From an uncultured archaeon (GTDB taxonomy: Archaea > Thermoproteota > Nitrososphaeria > Nitrososphaerales > Nitrosopumilaceae), in contig CALBNQ010000053.1 in assembly GCA_937896495.1 (NCBI GenBank), forward strand, positions 1 through 11,236: 11,236 nucleotides of DNA, read 5' to 3'. A model generated the notes under the pieces. That model was not told the DNA's origin, ran no database searches, and worked only from the letters and a program-made list of their open reading frames with translations. Shown in pieces: positions 1-7,360 of the stretch (the stretch's first letter is position 1; the number at the start of each line of letters is the position of its first letter). The position numbers and the translations under genes were made by a program.

Positions 1-2
1 CA

Positions 3-2102
3 TACACCTTTGATGTGGTCAAGGGAACATCTGACGGTACTGTGTCAGTACAGATTGCACAAAACAAGGCAACTGACTCATCAACAAACAAAAACACAGC
101 ATCCAACACATACAATCTTACTGTTGACAGTTCACTCTCTATAACACCTGTAACTGCTGCAATCAAATCGCCCAGCTCCAGTCGGGGCAACATCATAAAC
201 TCTGCACCATCCTTTTCAACCTCCATATCCAAAGTCGGCTCCACATCAACTAACGGCGATGCAGGGTTTGGAGGTATTTTGAAAAGCGGACCTGCAACTG
301 ATGAGACAACTATGGTGATAGATTCAGGTGAAACTGTAAGGTTACGAATCAACCTGTCTGACGAGGACGGACTGTCTGAAATTAATCAAGTTGGAATAAA
401 TACAAATTTCAAAAAAGATAGCAAAAACCCATCCATACCTTATGCAACTATTCTCTGGACTACATTCAATGATTTGGAAGTTTATGACAAAGACGGTATT
501 TTCTCTGATGTAAAGACGCAGACCGTGACATTTGATGATGACCTGATTTTGTTTGTAGACATTACATTTGATGGATTCATGGACACAACCGACTTGGAAA
601 TTAAAGCCTATGATAAAAACATGGCAAGCATGGTTGAAACGTATGAGGATGCATGGACTCTAAATCCACAAATTGTTGAAACTGTTTATGAAGAACCTGT
701 CAAGGAATTTCAGGATCTGATAAAAATTTCTGAAAATATTGTTGATTACCATAAAAGTGGCATTGCGGCTTCTGGACATCTCAAACCAATTTTTATTTCA
801 GCAGAATTGGGTGAGGACTGCAGTAACAAACCTGGAATGACTGTAATTAGAAATTCTGATGGCAAAACAATTCAGAAAATCCATTTTCGAGCAAACTCTG
901 AGGGACTGTATAATGGTGTAATAGGGGTGACGATAGAATGGGTTCCTGGTGATTATAGTGTACATGTATCAATTGGCCAGAAAAACATTGCACCGGTATC
1001 TCTTCATATTTATTCTGAATATGAGTCAAAAATATCGCATATTTCCCAAACTCCAAATTCGTATGTAGAAGAGTTTGCATATGTCTCGTCTTTGCATGAA
1101 ACCATAACAAATACTCAATCCCGACACCTGATTGAGGTTAACGGTTTGATTGATACCCAAAAATCAGGCCATCCTGTAGATCTGAGAATTTCTGGAAATG
1201 GAATTGACACAAAAATTACTTCTAAAATGACTGATTCTGGAGAATTTAATTCCTATTTTGAAATTGATTCAAAGTGGAATTCAGGAGATTATGACATATC
1301 TGTGGATTATCTTGGAGATGTAATTTTTACTGATGTGATGACTGTGGACAATCAAGTTGTTGATGAGACTTTCACTATTGTTGATATGGGGGAGCCTGAA
1401 TCACCATTAAATTCAGAGGGTACGTCTGTTCATCAACGCATTGACGTTACTGAAAGTATTGTAATGCTTTTAGCAAATAATGAAAATGACTTTGAACTTT
1501 CTAATGATCCTCAATCTTCAGATGAAATTGAATCTGCAACTGATTTTGTCATGGAAGGAACCATCAACATACATGAACCAAGAATCATTCCAGTAGTTGA
1601 GATTAGAAATGAACAAGGAGTTGTTCAAACATTGAACATCTTGACAAATGATGACGGAAAGTTTTCAGTTCCTGTAAATATTTTGGATACTTGGGTTGAT
1701 GGAACATACACTGCCACCATACTGTCTGGAGAATTTGAGATTAGCTCAACTACATTTGTGGTAAACAATGACAATGACGTTGAACCTGAAATATTGGAGG
1801 AAATACCCAGTCAAGTTGTTGGTGAGATTTTCATTTCAGACAAAGATGTAACTCCCGGATATTTCCCTACAGTGTTGACCGTTTCTGGAAATATCGTTAA
1901 CTATACACATGACCTAATTGATATAGATATTTCTAAAGACTCGCAATTAATTGAGTCCTTGCATGTAACTGGAACTCGTGTCGGTTTCTTTTCAGTACCA
2001 TTTCATATTGGAAATGACTTGGAGCCTGGACAATACAGCATTGATGTGAATTATTTGGATGAATCAGTTGGAACATCCCAATTCACAATTCATGAAAAAT
2101 AG
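3..2102 (+). CDS. Large secreted surface protein with Ig-like beta-sandwich repeats, C-terminal part (5' truncated by window)
   Basis: The reading frame is open to the window edge, so the N-terminus, and any signal peptide, lies outside. A GTG at 15 is only the first possible start inside the window. Counting from that GTG, residues 1-40 look like the end of a bacterial-type Ig-like domain of the kind found in adhesins (GTVSVQI, then a D-x(4)-N-x-NTASNT pattern, then VDSS). Residues about 252-334, 372-446, 511-575 and 622-693 are four degenerate copies of one beta-sandwich unit. They share a core in which a G-x-F/Y step is followed by an I-x-W/L element and then GDY or G-T/Q-Y before the last strands. 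There is one cysteine (about 269), no transmembrane helix and no recognisable sorting signal at the C-terminus. An extracellular or S-layer-associated role is inferred from this architecture; the ligand is unknown. GC content falls along the gene, from about 47% near 121-240 to about 27% near 1201-1260. Confidence 0.8.
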   Translation, partial: YTFDVVKGTSDGTVSVQIAQNKATDSSTNKNTASNTYNLTVDSSLSITPVTAAIKSPSSSRGNIINSAPSFSTSISKVGSTSTNGDAGFGGILKSGPATDETTMVIDSGETVRLRINLSDEDGLSEINQVGINTNFKKDSKNPSIPYATILWTTFNDLEVYDKDGIFSDVKTQTVTFDDDLILFVDITFDGFMDTTDLEIKAYDKNMASMVETYEDAWTLNPQIVETVYEEPVKEFQDLIKISENIVDYHKSGIAASGHLKPIFISAELGEDCSNKPGMTVIRNSDGKTIQKIHFRANSEGLYNGVIGVTIEWVPGDYSVHVSIGQKNIAPVSLHIYSEYESKISHISQTPNSYVEEFAYVSSLHETITNTQSRHLIEVNGLIDTQKSGHPVDLRISGNGIDTKITSKMTDSGEFNSYFEIDSKWNSGDYDISVDYLGDVIFTDVMTVDNQVVDETFTIVDMGEPESPLNSEGTSVHQRIDVTESIVMLLANNENDFELSNDPQSSDEIESATDFVMEGTINIHEPRIIPVVEIRNEQGVVQTLNILTNDDGKFSVPVNILDTWVDGTYTATILSGEFEISSTTFVVNNDNDVEPEILEEIPSQVVGEIFISDKDVTPGYFPTVLTVSGNIVNYTHDLIDIDISKDSQLIESLHVTGTRVGFFSVPFHIGNDLEPGQYSIDVNYLDESVGTSQFTIHEK

Positions 2103-2223
2103 AACAATGGAAATTGCCCTATCATTCAAACTAAAAGATGTTGAACCACAAACAGTCTCAGGAGCTTAAGAAATATGGTGGCTTGATGGCATCATCAATT
2201 TCTTCAAGTCACTGTTTGGATAG
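2092..2223 (+). pseudogene. Possible decayed C-terminal tail of a surface protein
   Basis: In a frame different from the upstream gene, an ATG at 2092 (overlapping the end of that gene) opens a 25-codon stretch that ends at TAA 2167-2169. The same frame then continues for 17 more codons, reading EIWWLDGIINFFKSLFG, to TAG 2221-2223. The part after the TAA is aromatic and hydrophobic, like a membrane-proximal tail, and does not look like random AT-rich spacer. The part before it contains DVEPQTVSG, similar in style to the DVEPEILEE linker inside the upstream surface protein. One reading is that the upstream gene once continued here and lost its tail through a frameshift plus a stop; another is a remnant of a separate gene. 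It may also be chance, because the stretch is short. Confidence 0.3.
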
Positions 2224-2330
2224 AAAAATAGAAGATTGGATTTGTACCTAAAAATCGTGTCTAAATTGCATTAGTAATTTTATTTGACCCGATTTACATA
2301 AAGTTAGATGTGATTACAACTCAATTGCTC

Positions 2331-2343
2331 TATCAATTTGATA
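2331..2343. repeat. 13-base perfect palindrome between converging genes
   Basis: TATCAA-T-TTGATA is a perfect inverted repeat with a one-base centre. It lies in the gap between the 3' ends of the surface-protein gene and bioA, where there is no start codon to regulate. The arms are AT-rich and too short for a stable hairpin, so I do not call it a terminator. Confidence 0.3.
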
Positions 2344-2381
2344 ACTAAAAGATCAATCACAAAATATTCCTAGGTTAGCAA

Positions 2382-3698
2382 TCAGACTACTTGTGGGGCA
2401 GCATTTTTGATTGTTTTAATGGTTTTATTTAGAAGTAAATTTAGCTCTTTTTCTGTAATTGCTAAAGGTGGAACTAACATTACAATATTTCCAAGTGTTC
2501 TAAGATAGATACCTTGTTTTTTTCCTTCTTCAAAAAATATTTTGTTTATGGATTTTTTAGGTTTGATGGGTATCTTTTTTGATTTATCTGACACCAATTC
2601 AATTCCCATTAACATTCCTTTGTGCCTGATATCTCCTACGATATTAATTTCTAAAATTTCTTTTTGAAAATTTGTAAAGATTTTTGATGTTTTTTGAATT
2701 TTTTTAATTAAATTATTTTTTTGATACATTTTGATATTTTTATTTGCTACAGCAGCAGCAATGGGATTTCCTGTGAATGTATGTCCATGAAACAAATGTC
2801 TCCATTCATTAAACTCTCCTGAAAATGAATCATAGATTTTTTTATTTGCAAGTGTAGCTGCCATTGTAAGATATCCTCCAGTTAACATTTTTCCAAATGC
2901 TACAATATCTGGTGTACTTTTCTGTTCTTCATATTGTATCATCGAACCTAATCTTCCAAATCCTGTAGCAATTTCATCTAAAACAAACAAAACATCATAT
3001 TTTTTACATAACTGTTTAATCTTTTTTTGAAAATCCTTTGGAAATATTATGACCCCTCCTGCCATTTGAGCTCCACTTTCCATTACAAAAGATGCAATGT
3101 TATTATTTTTAGAAAATCTTTTTTCAATTTTTTCTAAACATTGATTTTGATAATCAATTAATGAATAATTTTTAGGCAGTCTGTACTTGTTTGGTACTGG
3201 AAATTGAATTGTTGAAAATAATTGCTTTTTGAATTTACCAAAAAATTCTGGAACAAAACCTACTGACATTGCACCAAATGTATCTCCATGATATCCGTTC
3301 TCTATTGTAGCAATCTCTGTCTTCTTTTTCTCCCCTACATTTTTCCAATATTGTAATGAAATCTTAATTGCAATCTCCATTGCAGAAGATCCATTATCTG
3401 AATAAAACACCTTGTGCATACCTGGAGATATTTTTACAAGTTTTTTTGCTAGTTCCTCTGCAGGCTCATTTGTAAGATTAAACATTGAGGAATGTTGTAT
3501 CTTTTTACTTTGAATCGTGATAGATTTGATCAATTCTGGGTTTGAATGTCCCCATACATTACACCACATTGAACCTACTGCATCAAGTAATTTGTTTCCT
3601 TTAGAATCAATTAACCATACTCCTTTACCTTTAGTAATTTTATCAAATGAATCCCATTCTTTCATCTGTGTGTTTGGATGCCAAACCGAACTTTTCAA
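2382..3698 (-). CDS. bioA: Adenosylmethionine-8-amino-7-oxononanoate aminotransferase (DAPA synthase)
   Basis: BioA is a cytosolic PLP enzyme of biotin synthesis that converts 7-keto-8-aminopelargonate to 7,8-diaminopelargonate, classically with S-adenosylmethionine as amino donor. The full-length 438-residue protein shows the class-III aminotransferase order. WHPNTQM is at 6-12, the PLP-phosphate loop DNGSS at 101-105, and GYHGDTFGAMSVG at 135-147. DEIATGFGR is at 241-249, the PLP lysine K270 is in FGKMLTGG, HGHTFTGNP is at 304-312, and R400 matches the substrate-carboxylate arginine. The first motif has Asn9 where E. coli BioA has Tyr17. The start is TTG at 3698: there is no ATG or GTG between the upstream in-frame stop (3729-3731) and this codon, and the next ATG (residue 12) would remove the conserved WHPNTQ. 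It diverges from bioD across a 70-base control region. The family is clear; the amino donor (SAM or lysine) is not settled by sequence. Confidence 0.93.
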   Translation of the reverse strand: MKSSVWHPNTQMKEWDSFDKITKGKGVWLIDSKGNKLLDAVGSMWCNVWGHSNPELIKSITIQSKKIQHSSMFNLTNEPAEELAKKLVKISPGMHKVFYSDNGSSAMEIAIKISLQYWKNVGEKKKTEIATIENGYHGDTFGAMSVGFVPEFFGKFKKQLFSTIQFPVPNKYRLPKNYSLIDYQNQCLEKIEKRFSKNNNIASFVMESGAQMAGGVIIFPKDFQKKIKQLCKKYDVLFVLDEIATGFGRLGSMIQYEEQKSTPDIVAFGKMLTGGYLTMAATLANKKIYDSFSGEFNEWRHLFHGHTFTGNPIAAAVANKNIKMYQKNNLIKKIQKTSKIFTNFQKEILEINIVGDIRHKGMLMGIELVSDKSKKIPIKPKKSINKIFFEEGKKQGIYLRTLGNIVMLVPPLAITEKELNLLLNKTIKTIKNAAPQVV

Positions 3699-3719
3699 TT
3701 GATTTTGTTTAATTTCAGA

Positions 3720-3730
3720 TCTTAATAATT
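3720..3730 (-). promoter_or_regulatory. Candidate TATA box for bioA
   Basis: Read on the minus strand, this is AATTATTAAGA, centred about 27 bases before the TTG start of bioA. That is the spacing expected for a leaderless archaeal transcript. It overlaps the left arm of the inverted repeat at 3728-3745. The region is AT-rich, so the call rests on position more than on sequence. Confidence 0.35.
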
Positions 3731-3745
3731 AACCGATGAGTTAAT
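3728..3745. promoter_or_regulatory. Inverted repeat in the bioA/bioD divergent control region, candidate operator
   Basis: ATTAAC-CGATGA-GTTAAT is a perfect 6-base inverted repeat with a 6-base spacer. Its centre is 38 bases from the bioA start codon and about 33-36 from the bioD start codon, so it sits symmetrically and overlaps both likely TATA positions. A repressor bound here could control both genes. The half-site resembles the GTTAAC core of bacterial BirA operators, but those have roughly 14-16 bases between the arms, so BirA is only one possibility. Confidence 0.45.
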
Positions 3746-3768
3746 CAATAAACACTTGTAAATTCATT

Positions 3769-4455
3769 TTGTTGAAATCATTATTCATTACAGGCACTGA
3801 TACGGATGTTGGAAAAACATACGTTACTGCTGGATTATCTGTAACTCTTCGAAAGATGGGCATAGATGTTGGGGTAATGAAGCCTTTTGCAGCAGGAACT
3901 GCACAGAAAAAAGGATTCAAATCCGAAGACGTTGAAATTTTATCTAATGCTGCACAAATCACCGATCCTGAAAATTTAGTGAATCCTCAATTTTTTAAAA
4001 TTGCAGCATCTCCATACACTGCTTGGAAAAAATTAAAAACAAAACCAAAAATTCAAACTATTTTGTCTAGTTTTAAAAAATTATCAAAATTACATGATAT
4101 AATTTTAGTTGAAGGAATGGGTGGAGTCATGACTCCTATTCTTAAGAATTATTTCATAACTGATTTAATTAAAGAAATGAAAATTCCCACAATCATTGTT
4201 ACTAGAACAAAAGTTGGAACTGTTAATCATACTGTAATGACTGTAAAAATGTGTCAAAAATACAAAATTCCAATTCGAGGAATTATCATTAATAATTTTG
4301 ATAATGGATATCCAGTTAAACAATTGACATCTGATTTAGAAAATGTTACTGGTATCAAGGTTTTGGGCTCAATTCCTTTCCTTAAAGACTTGAGCGATAC
4401 ATCTCTACACAAAACTTTTAAGAAAAATATTGATCTTAAGCCCTTGTTAAAGTAA
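3769..4455 (+). CDS. bioD: ATP-dependent dethiobiotin synthetase
   Basis: BioD is a cytosolic enzyme that closes the ureido ring of dethiobiotin from diaminopelargonate, CO2 and ATP, the step after BioA. The 228-residue length is typical. The protein opens with the modified Walker A loop GTDTDVGKT (residues 9-17), followed by K38 in VMKPFAAG, the EGMGGVMTPI motif (115-124) that matches EGAGG of bacterial BioD, NN at 175-176 in the nucleotide-binding region, and GSIPFL at 200-205. The start must be a TTG, at 3769 or 3772: the in-frame stop is at 3742-3744 and there is no ATG or GTG before the P-loop. The 3772 start would give KSLFITGTDT right after the initiator, as in many BioD proteins. The gene ends four bases before the stop of the convergent gene at 4460. 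Confidence 0.94.
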   Translation: MLKSLFITGTDTDVGKTYVTAGLSVTLRKMGIDVGVMKPFAAGTAQKKGFKSEDVEILSNAAQITDPENLVNPQFFKIAASPYTAWKKLKTKPKIQTILSSFKKLSKLHDIILVEGMGGVMTPILKNYFITDLIKEMKIPTIIVTRTKVGTVNHTVMTVKMCQKYKIPIRGIIINNFDNGYPVKQLTSDLENVTGIKVLGSIPFLKDLSDTSLHKTFKKNIDLKPLLK

Positions 4456-4461
4456 TTTTTT
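4456..4461 (+). terminator. T6 tract directly after bioD
   Basis: Six T residues follow the bioD stop codon without a hairpin. Archaeal RNA polymerase commonly terminates at such T-runs. The tract touches the stop codon of the opposing gene, so ends of the two transcripts probably overlap. Confidence 0.35.
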
Positions 4462-5008
4462 AAATTCGTAATATTTTGAATTTGTTTGTACCGTTCACAT
4501 TACTAAACTGTGCAATCTCAAAAATTATCTTAGAAAATGATGAATTTTTTTTAGATACCACAAACGATTTTTTATTTATTTGAATTTCTTCAGATAAAAT
4601 CACCCAAATATTTTCTTTAATTGGCTGAATTTTTTCTAATTGTAATATTTTCTCATCAATTACTTGTTTGTCTGATGATTTTGGAATACATATAACCAAA
4701 GTCATTTTTGGATCTTTTTCTAGTGTTTTAATATCTGGAATTACAATGTCTAGTTCTTGCCCATCATATTCTATTTTTCTTTGACTATTTAGAAGTGCAT
4801 TAGTTAACAAATAATGTAAAATTCCTGTGGCTAAAATCCCTACTGCTTCATCCTTTGTGTTCATCTTTATTATCTTATCATGACAATTTGTCATAATTTC
4901 TTCAATAACTTTATCAAATTTCTTTTCTTTAATTAATTCAGGAATTGTTACAGATTTTTCTATATATTGGAACAAATATTCTTTGATAGGATTAATTTCT
5001 TCATCCAT
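4460..5008 (-). CDS. Conserved-looking hypothetical protein, possible degenerate PD-(D/E)XK-type fold
   Basis: I do not recognise this 182-residue soluble protein. It has no signal peptide, transmembrane segment or zinc motif. Residues 1-50 are mostly helical. After them the likely order is helix (55-76, through GILHYLLTNALL), strand (78-82), strand ELDIVIPD (85-92), strand MTLVICIPK (102-110), helix (114-128) and strand ENIWVIL (132-138). That alpha-beta-beta-beta-alpha-beta order is the core of PD-(D/E)XK nucleases. D87 and K110 sit where the metal-binding Asp and the Lys would be, but the acidic residue two before the lysine is Ile, so an active nuclease is doubtful. The gene lies 41 bases downstream of HMG-CoA synthase on the same strand and may be co-transcribed. 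An AT-rich GAATTTATTC (5031-5040, minus strand) about 27 bases before the ATG could also drive it alone. The fold is inferred by eye. Confidence 0.7.
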   Translation of the reverse strand: MDEEINPIKEYLFQYIEKSVTIPELIKEKKFDKVIEEIMTNCHDKIIKMNTKDEAVGILATGILHYLLTNALLNSQRKIEYDGQELDIVIPDIKTLEKDPKMTLVICIPKSSDKQVIDEKILQLEKIQPIKENIWVILSEEIQINKKSFVVSKKNSSFSKIIFEIAQFSNVNGTNKFKILRI

Positions 5009-5049
5009 TGATTTGTTTGATTAAAGTTTGAATAAATTCGTTTGATTGT

Positions 5050-6444
5050 TTATTCATTGAAGACATAACGTCTTTCACCTCTAGATTCTACATCTGTTTT
5101 TACATTTGCCAATACAAATTCTCTTTTTGGTTTTAGAACTGGATCTTCTAATGTTAGTTTATTTTCATGTAAAATTTCGTATTCTTCAAGCGTTAATCTT
5201 CTTCTATCTCCTAATTCATTTTCTAAATTCATATCCTTTACAATTTCTTTATACCCTGATTGAATTACACCACTAAATACCATTGCACTACTTCCACTAC
5301 CATACGAACCAAATCCGACTCTTTTATCTTCAAGTTCAATTCCTTTCTGAAATTCAAATTCTAAACTACTTCTAAACCCAAGATACAATGATGCCGTATA
5401 CAAATTTCCTATCATAGTTGATGCAATTAATGAACTTGCAAGTTTTGATTCATACACTTCTTGATATTCTGAAGTTTTAGTAAATAGTTTTGTGAATTCA
5501 TGATCTTTTGTCATAAATTCCTCATCACCTAATACTGATTCAATGGTTCCACGAGGATCTTTTGGAACTGGTTCGTCCATACCAATTTCAGTTAACACTC
5601 TTTTCCATCTTGGAAGTTGACGCCATTCATGTCTCACCAAATATGCTAATGCCTTTTTGCCCATGTTACTATATGGCAAATGCATGTTGATGTAATCCAT
5701 ATGGTCTAAAATTGTTTCATCTTGTTCTAACTTAACTAGTCCTGTTGAAATTATTTTTTTCTTGTATGCTTCTAATGCTTTTCTTACTTGAATCATGTAT
5801 AACATGTTTGAGTATTGACCATGAACAATAGGTGTCTCTTTTCCAAACGGTCTGTAAAAATCATATTCATCTTTAATTGAAGTAGCAGTTACTTTGGGGT
5901 CAAATGCTAGTAATCGTGGTTCATCATTGAGTAACATTACTACTGAACCTGCACCCTGAGTCATTTCTCCACTAGAACCAATGTCATATTTTGCAATATC
6001 TGACACTACTACTAGTGCATATTTCCCTTCTGCTTCTCCTGCTCTAATCCAATTTGTATTATCATAAAGTGCATAAGAACCACTTACACAAGCAAATTTA
6101 GTTTCAATTCCGCCACAATGCTCAAAGACTCCTTTACCATAAACTTGTTCTAACATTCCAATAACGTAAGAATTCATTGCTTTTGATTCATCAAATGATG
6201 ATTCAGTTGAAACGTATAACCTTCCAATATCTTCTGGAGATAATTTATTTTTCTGCATAATTTTCAAACATGCGTTTGCTGCAAGAATTGCTGGATCTTG
6301 ATTAGAATCGACTATTGCCATTTGTGATACTCCAAGACCTTTTTGTAATTTGACTGGATCTAATCCTCTAGCTTTTGCAAAATCTTCTGCATCAATGTAT
6401 AATCTTGGAATGTATATTGCAATGTCGTCTATTCCAGCTGCCAT
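5050..6444 (-). CDS. Hydroxymethylglutaryl-CoA synthase
   Basis: This enzyme condenses acetyl-CoA with acetoacetyl-CoA to HMG-CoA, the second step of the mevalonate pathway that supplies isoprenoid chains of archaeal membrane lipids. The thiolase-fold signature residues are visible. E81 lies in STESSFDESKA (the general acid/base), the acyl-accepting C119 in KFACVSGSYAL, and H255 in MHLPYSNMGKKA. GNLYTASLYLG (346-356) and GSYGSGSSAMVFSG (379-392) form the end of the active site. The N-terminus GIDDIAIYIPRLYID is typical of the family. At 464 residues it is longer than the roughly 350-residue euryarchaeal enzyme and closer to eukaryotic and bacterial MvaS types, with an acidic and basic C-terminal extension after about residue 400. 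The start is ATG at 6444. The gene follows the dsbA-like gene on the same strand with a 109-base gap and precedes the 182-residue protein. Confidence 0.92.
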   Translation of the reverse strand: MAAGIDDIAIYIPRLYIDAEDFAKARGLDPVKLQKGLGVSQMAIVDSNQDPAILAANACLKIMQKNKLSPEDIGRLYVSTESSFDESKAMNSYVIGMLEQVYGKGVFEHCGGIETKFACVSGSYALYDNTNWIRAGEAEGKYALVVVSDIAKYDIGSSGEMTQGAGSVVMLLNDEPRLLAFDPKVTATSIKDEYDFYRPFGKETPIVHGQYSNMLYMIQVRKALEAYKKKIISTGLVKLEQDETILDHMDYINMHLPYSNMGKKALAYLVRHEWRQLPRWKRVLTEIGMDEPVPKDPRGTIESVLGDEEFMTKDHEFTKLFTKTSEYQEVYESKLASSLIASTMIGNLYTASLYLGFRSSLEFEFQKGIELEDKRVGFGSYGSGSSAMVFSGVIQSGYKEIVKDMNLENELGDRRRLTLEEYEILHENKLTLEDPVLKPKREFVLANVKTDVESRGERRYVFNE

Positions 6445-6452
6445 AAGCTTGG

Positions 6453-6474
6453 CTCCGATGATTCATTAATAAGG
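6453..6474 (-). promoter_or_regulatory. Candidate TATA box and GGAG before HMG-CoA synthase
   Basis: On the minus strand TTATTAAT (6466-6473) lies about 25 bases before the ATG, which fits a TATA box for a nearly leaderless transcript. A GGAG (6453-6456) stands 8 bases before the ATG and could serve as a Shine-Dalgarno site if transcription starts further upstream, for instance from the AT-rich stretch near 6481-6490. The sequence alone does not decide between the two. Confidence 0.4.
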
Positions 6475-6553
6475 TTATTGAGTAAATTTGAACCATTTAG
6501 GTATGATGATTTTGTTTTTGTATGATTTTTTTATTTTAAAAATGATCGATGAT

Positions 6554-7258
6554 CTATTTTTCTAACCCTTTTTCAAAAATATTCTCAAATGTTTCAAAAG
6601 GTTGTGCTCCAAACAATTTTGTTACTTTTCCATCTGCATCAATCACAAAAAATGCTGGTGTCCCTGTTAACTCTAATAATTTTGCATCATTATTACTTGA
6701 AAGAATAACATCTGAATATGTTCCATTATTCATACATTCAGACCATTGATTCTCATTTAGTTTGATATTTTGTGCAAATTTCAGAAGATTCTCAGAAGAT
6801 GCCCATCCGTTATTTTCTCCTGTCCAGTTAGAATACAAAATATCATGATATTCCCAAAACATTCCTTGTTCTTCTGCACAATGAGCTCCATGTGAAGCAT
6901 TAATTGAGTCCGGACCAATAATGGTGTAATCTTTGAAAATTATTTTGACTTTACCTGTCTCCACATACTGTTGAATTATTTTTTCTTCAGTAGAATGAAA
7001 GAAAACATTACAAAAATGACATTGATAATCTCCAAATTCAACTAGTGTGATTTTGGCATCATTATTCCCAAGTACTGGTGAACCATTTCCAAAAAATGTA
7101 CTCATAGTAATTTTTGAAGGTCCAATTTGTTCTTTAGTTGGAGTTTGTTTAACCATTAATTCTGTCTCATTTGAAATTCCATTAATTCCAAAAAATATAC
7201 CAATAATTACAATTGATGCAATAGTCGCACCTATGCCGAGTGAGGGACCATGTAACAA
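6554..7258 (-). CDS. Membrane-anchored DsbA-family thiol:disulfide oxidoreductase
   Basis: The 234-residue protein has an N-terminal hydrophobic helix (about residues 7-26) and then a thioredoxin-fold domain of the DsbA/BdbD type, predicted to face the outside of the cell. The redox motif is CHFC at 80-83 in FGDYQCHFCNVF. The cis-proline loop is GTPAFFV with P201, and the helical insertion lies between. A second cysteine pair, C127 (AHCAEEQG) and C175 (WSECMNN), is common in this group and could form a structural or shuttle disulfide. The likely role is making or isomerising disulfides in exported proteins; substrates are not known. The start is TTG at 7258: the in-frame stop is at 7265-7267 and no ATG occurs before the membrane helix, while the ATG at residue 35 would remove it. 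It diverges from the GAPDH gene, with 142 bases between the two start codons. Confidence 0.88.
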   Translation of the reverse strand: MLHGPSLGIGATIASIVIIGIFFGINGISNETELMVKQTPTKEQIGPSKITMSTFFGNGSPVLGNNDAKITLVEFGDYQCHFCNVFFHSTEEKIIQQYVETGKVKIIFKDYTIIGPDSINASHGAHCAEEQGMFWEYHDILYSNWTGENNGWASSENLLKFAQNIKLNENQWSECMNNGTYSDVILSSNNDAKLLELTGTPAFFVIDADGKVTKLFGAQPFETFENIFEKGLEK

Positions 7259-7360
7259 TAATTTTTAAACCTATTTTACACATTTAGTCTTTTGTGATTG
7301 TTATTTTATTTTGGATTATCTGTTTTTTGTATTTGCCACATTGTATGATGTGGTTCTTTG

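Noticed and set aside
847..1110. Minus-strand ORF of 87 codons inside the surface-protein gene
   Set aside because: It lies wholly antisense to a convincing long gene, has no recognisable motif, and its composition looks like a shadow frame.
2224..2381. Possible tRNA or small RNA gene in the gap before bioA
   Set aside because: I found no T-loop-like GTTCRA motif, no acceptor stem pairing and no GC-rich segment, which a structured RNA in such an AT-rich genome would usually show.
3728..3745. Canonical BirA operator
   Set aside because: The half-sites resemble GTTAAC, but the 6-base spacer does not fit the 14-16 bases of known BirA sites, so only a generic operator is claimed.
3741..3962. 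Minus-strand ORF covering the bioA-bioD gap
   Set aside because: It overlaps the start of bioD and the control region, and its translation is antisense to the conserved P-loop.
5015..5047. Direct repeat GTTTGATT (5015-5022 and 5040-5047)
   Set aside because: An 8-base AT-rich repeat in a 41-base spacer is likely by chance and has no symmetry.
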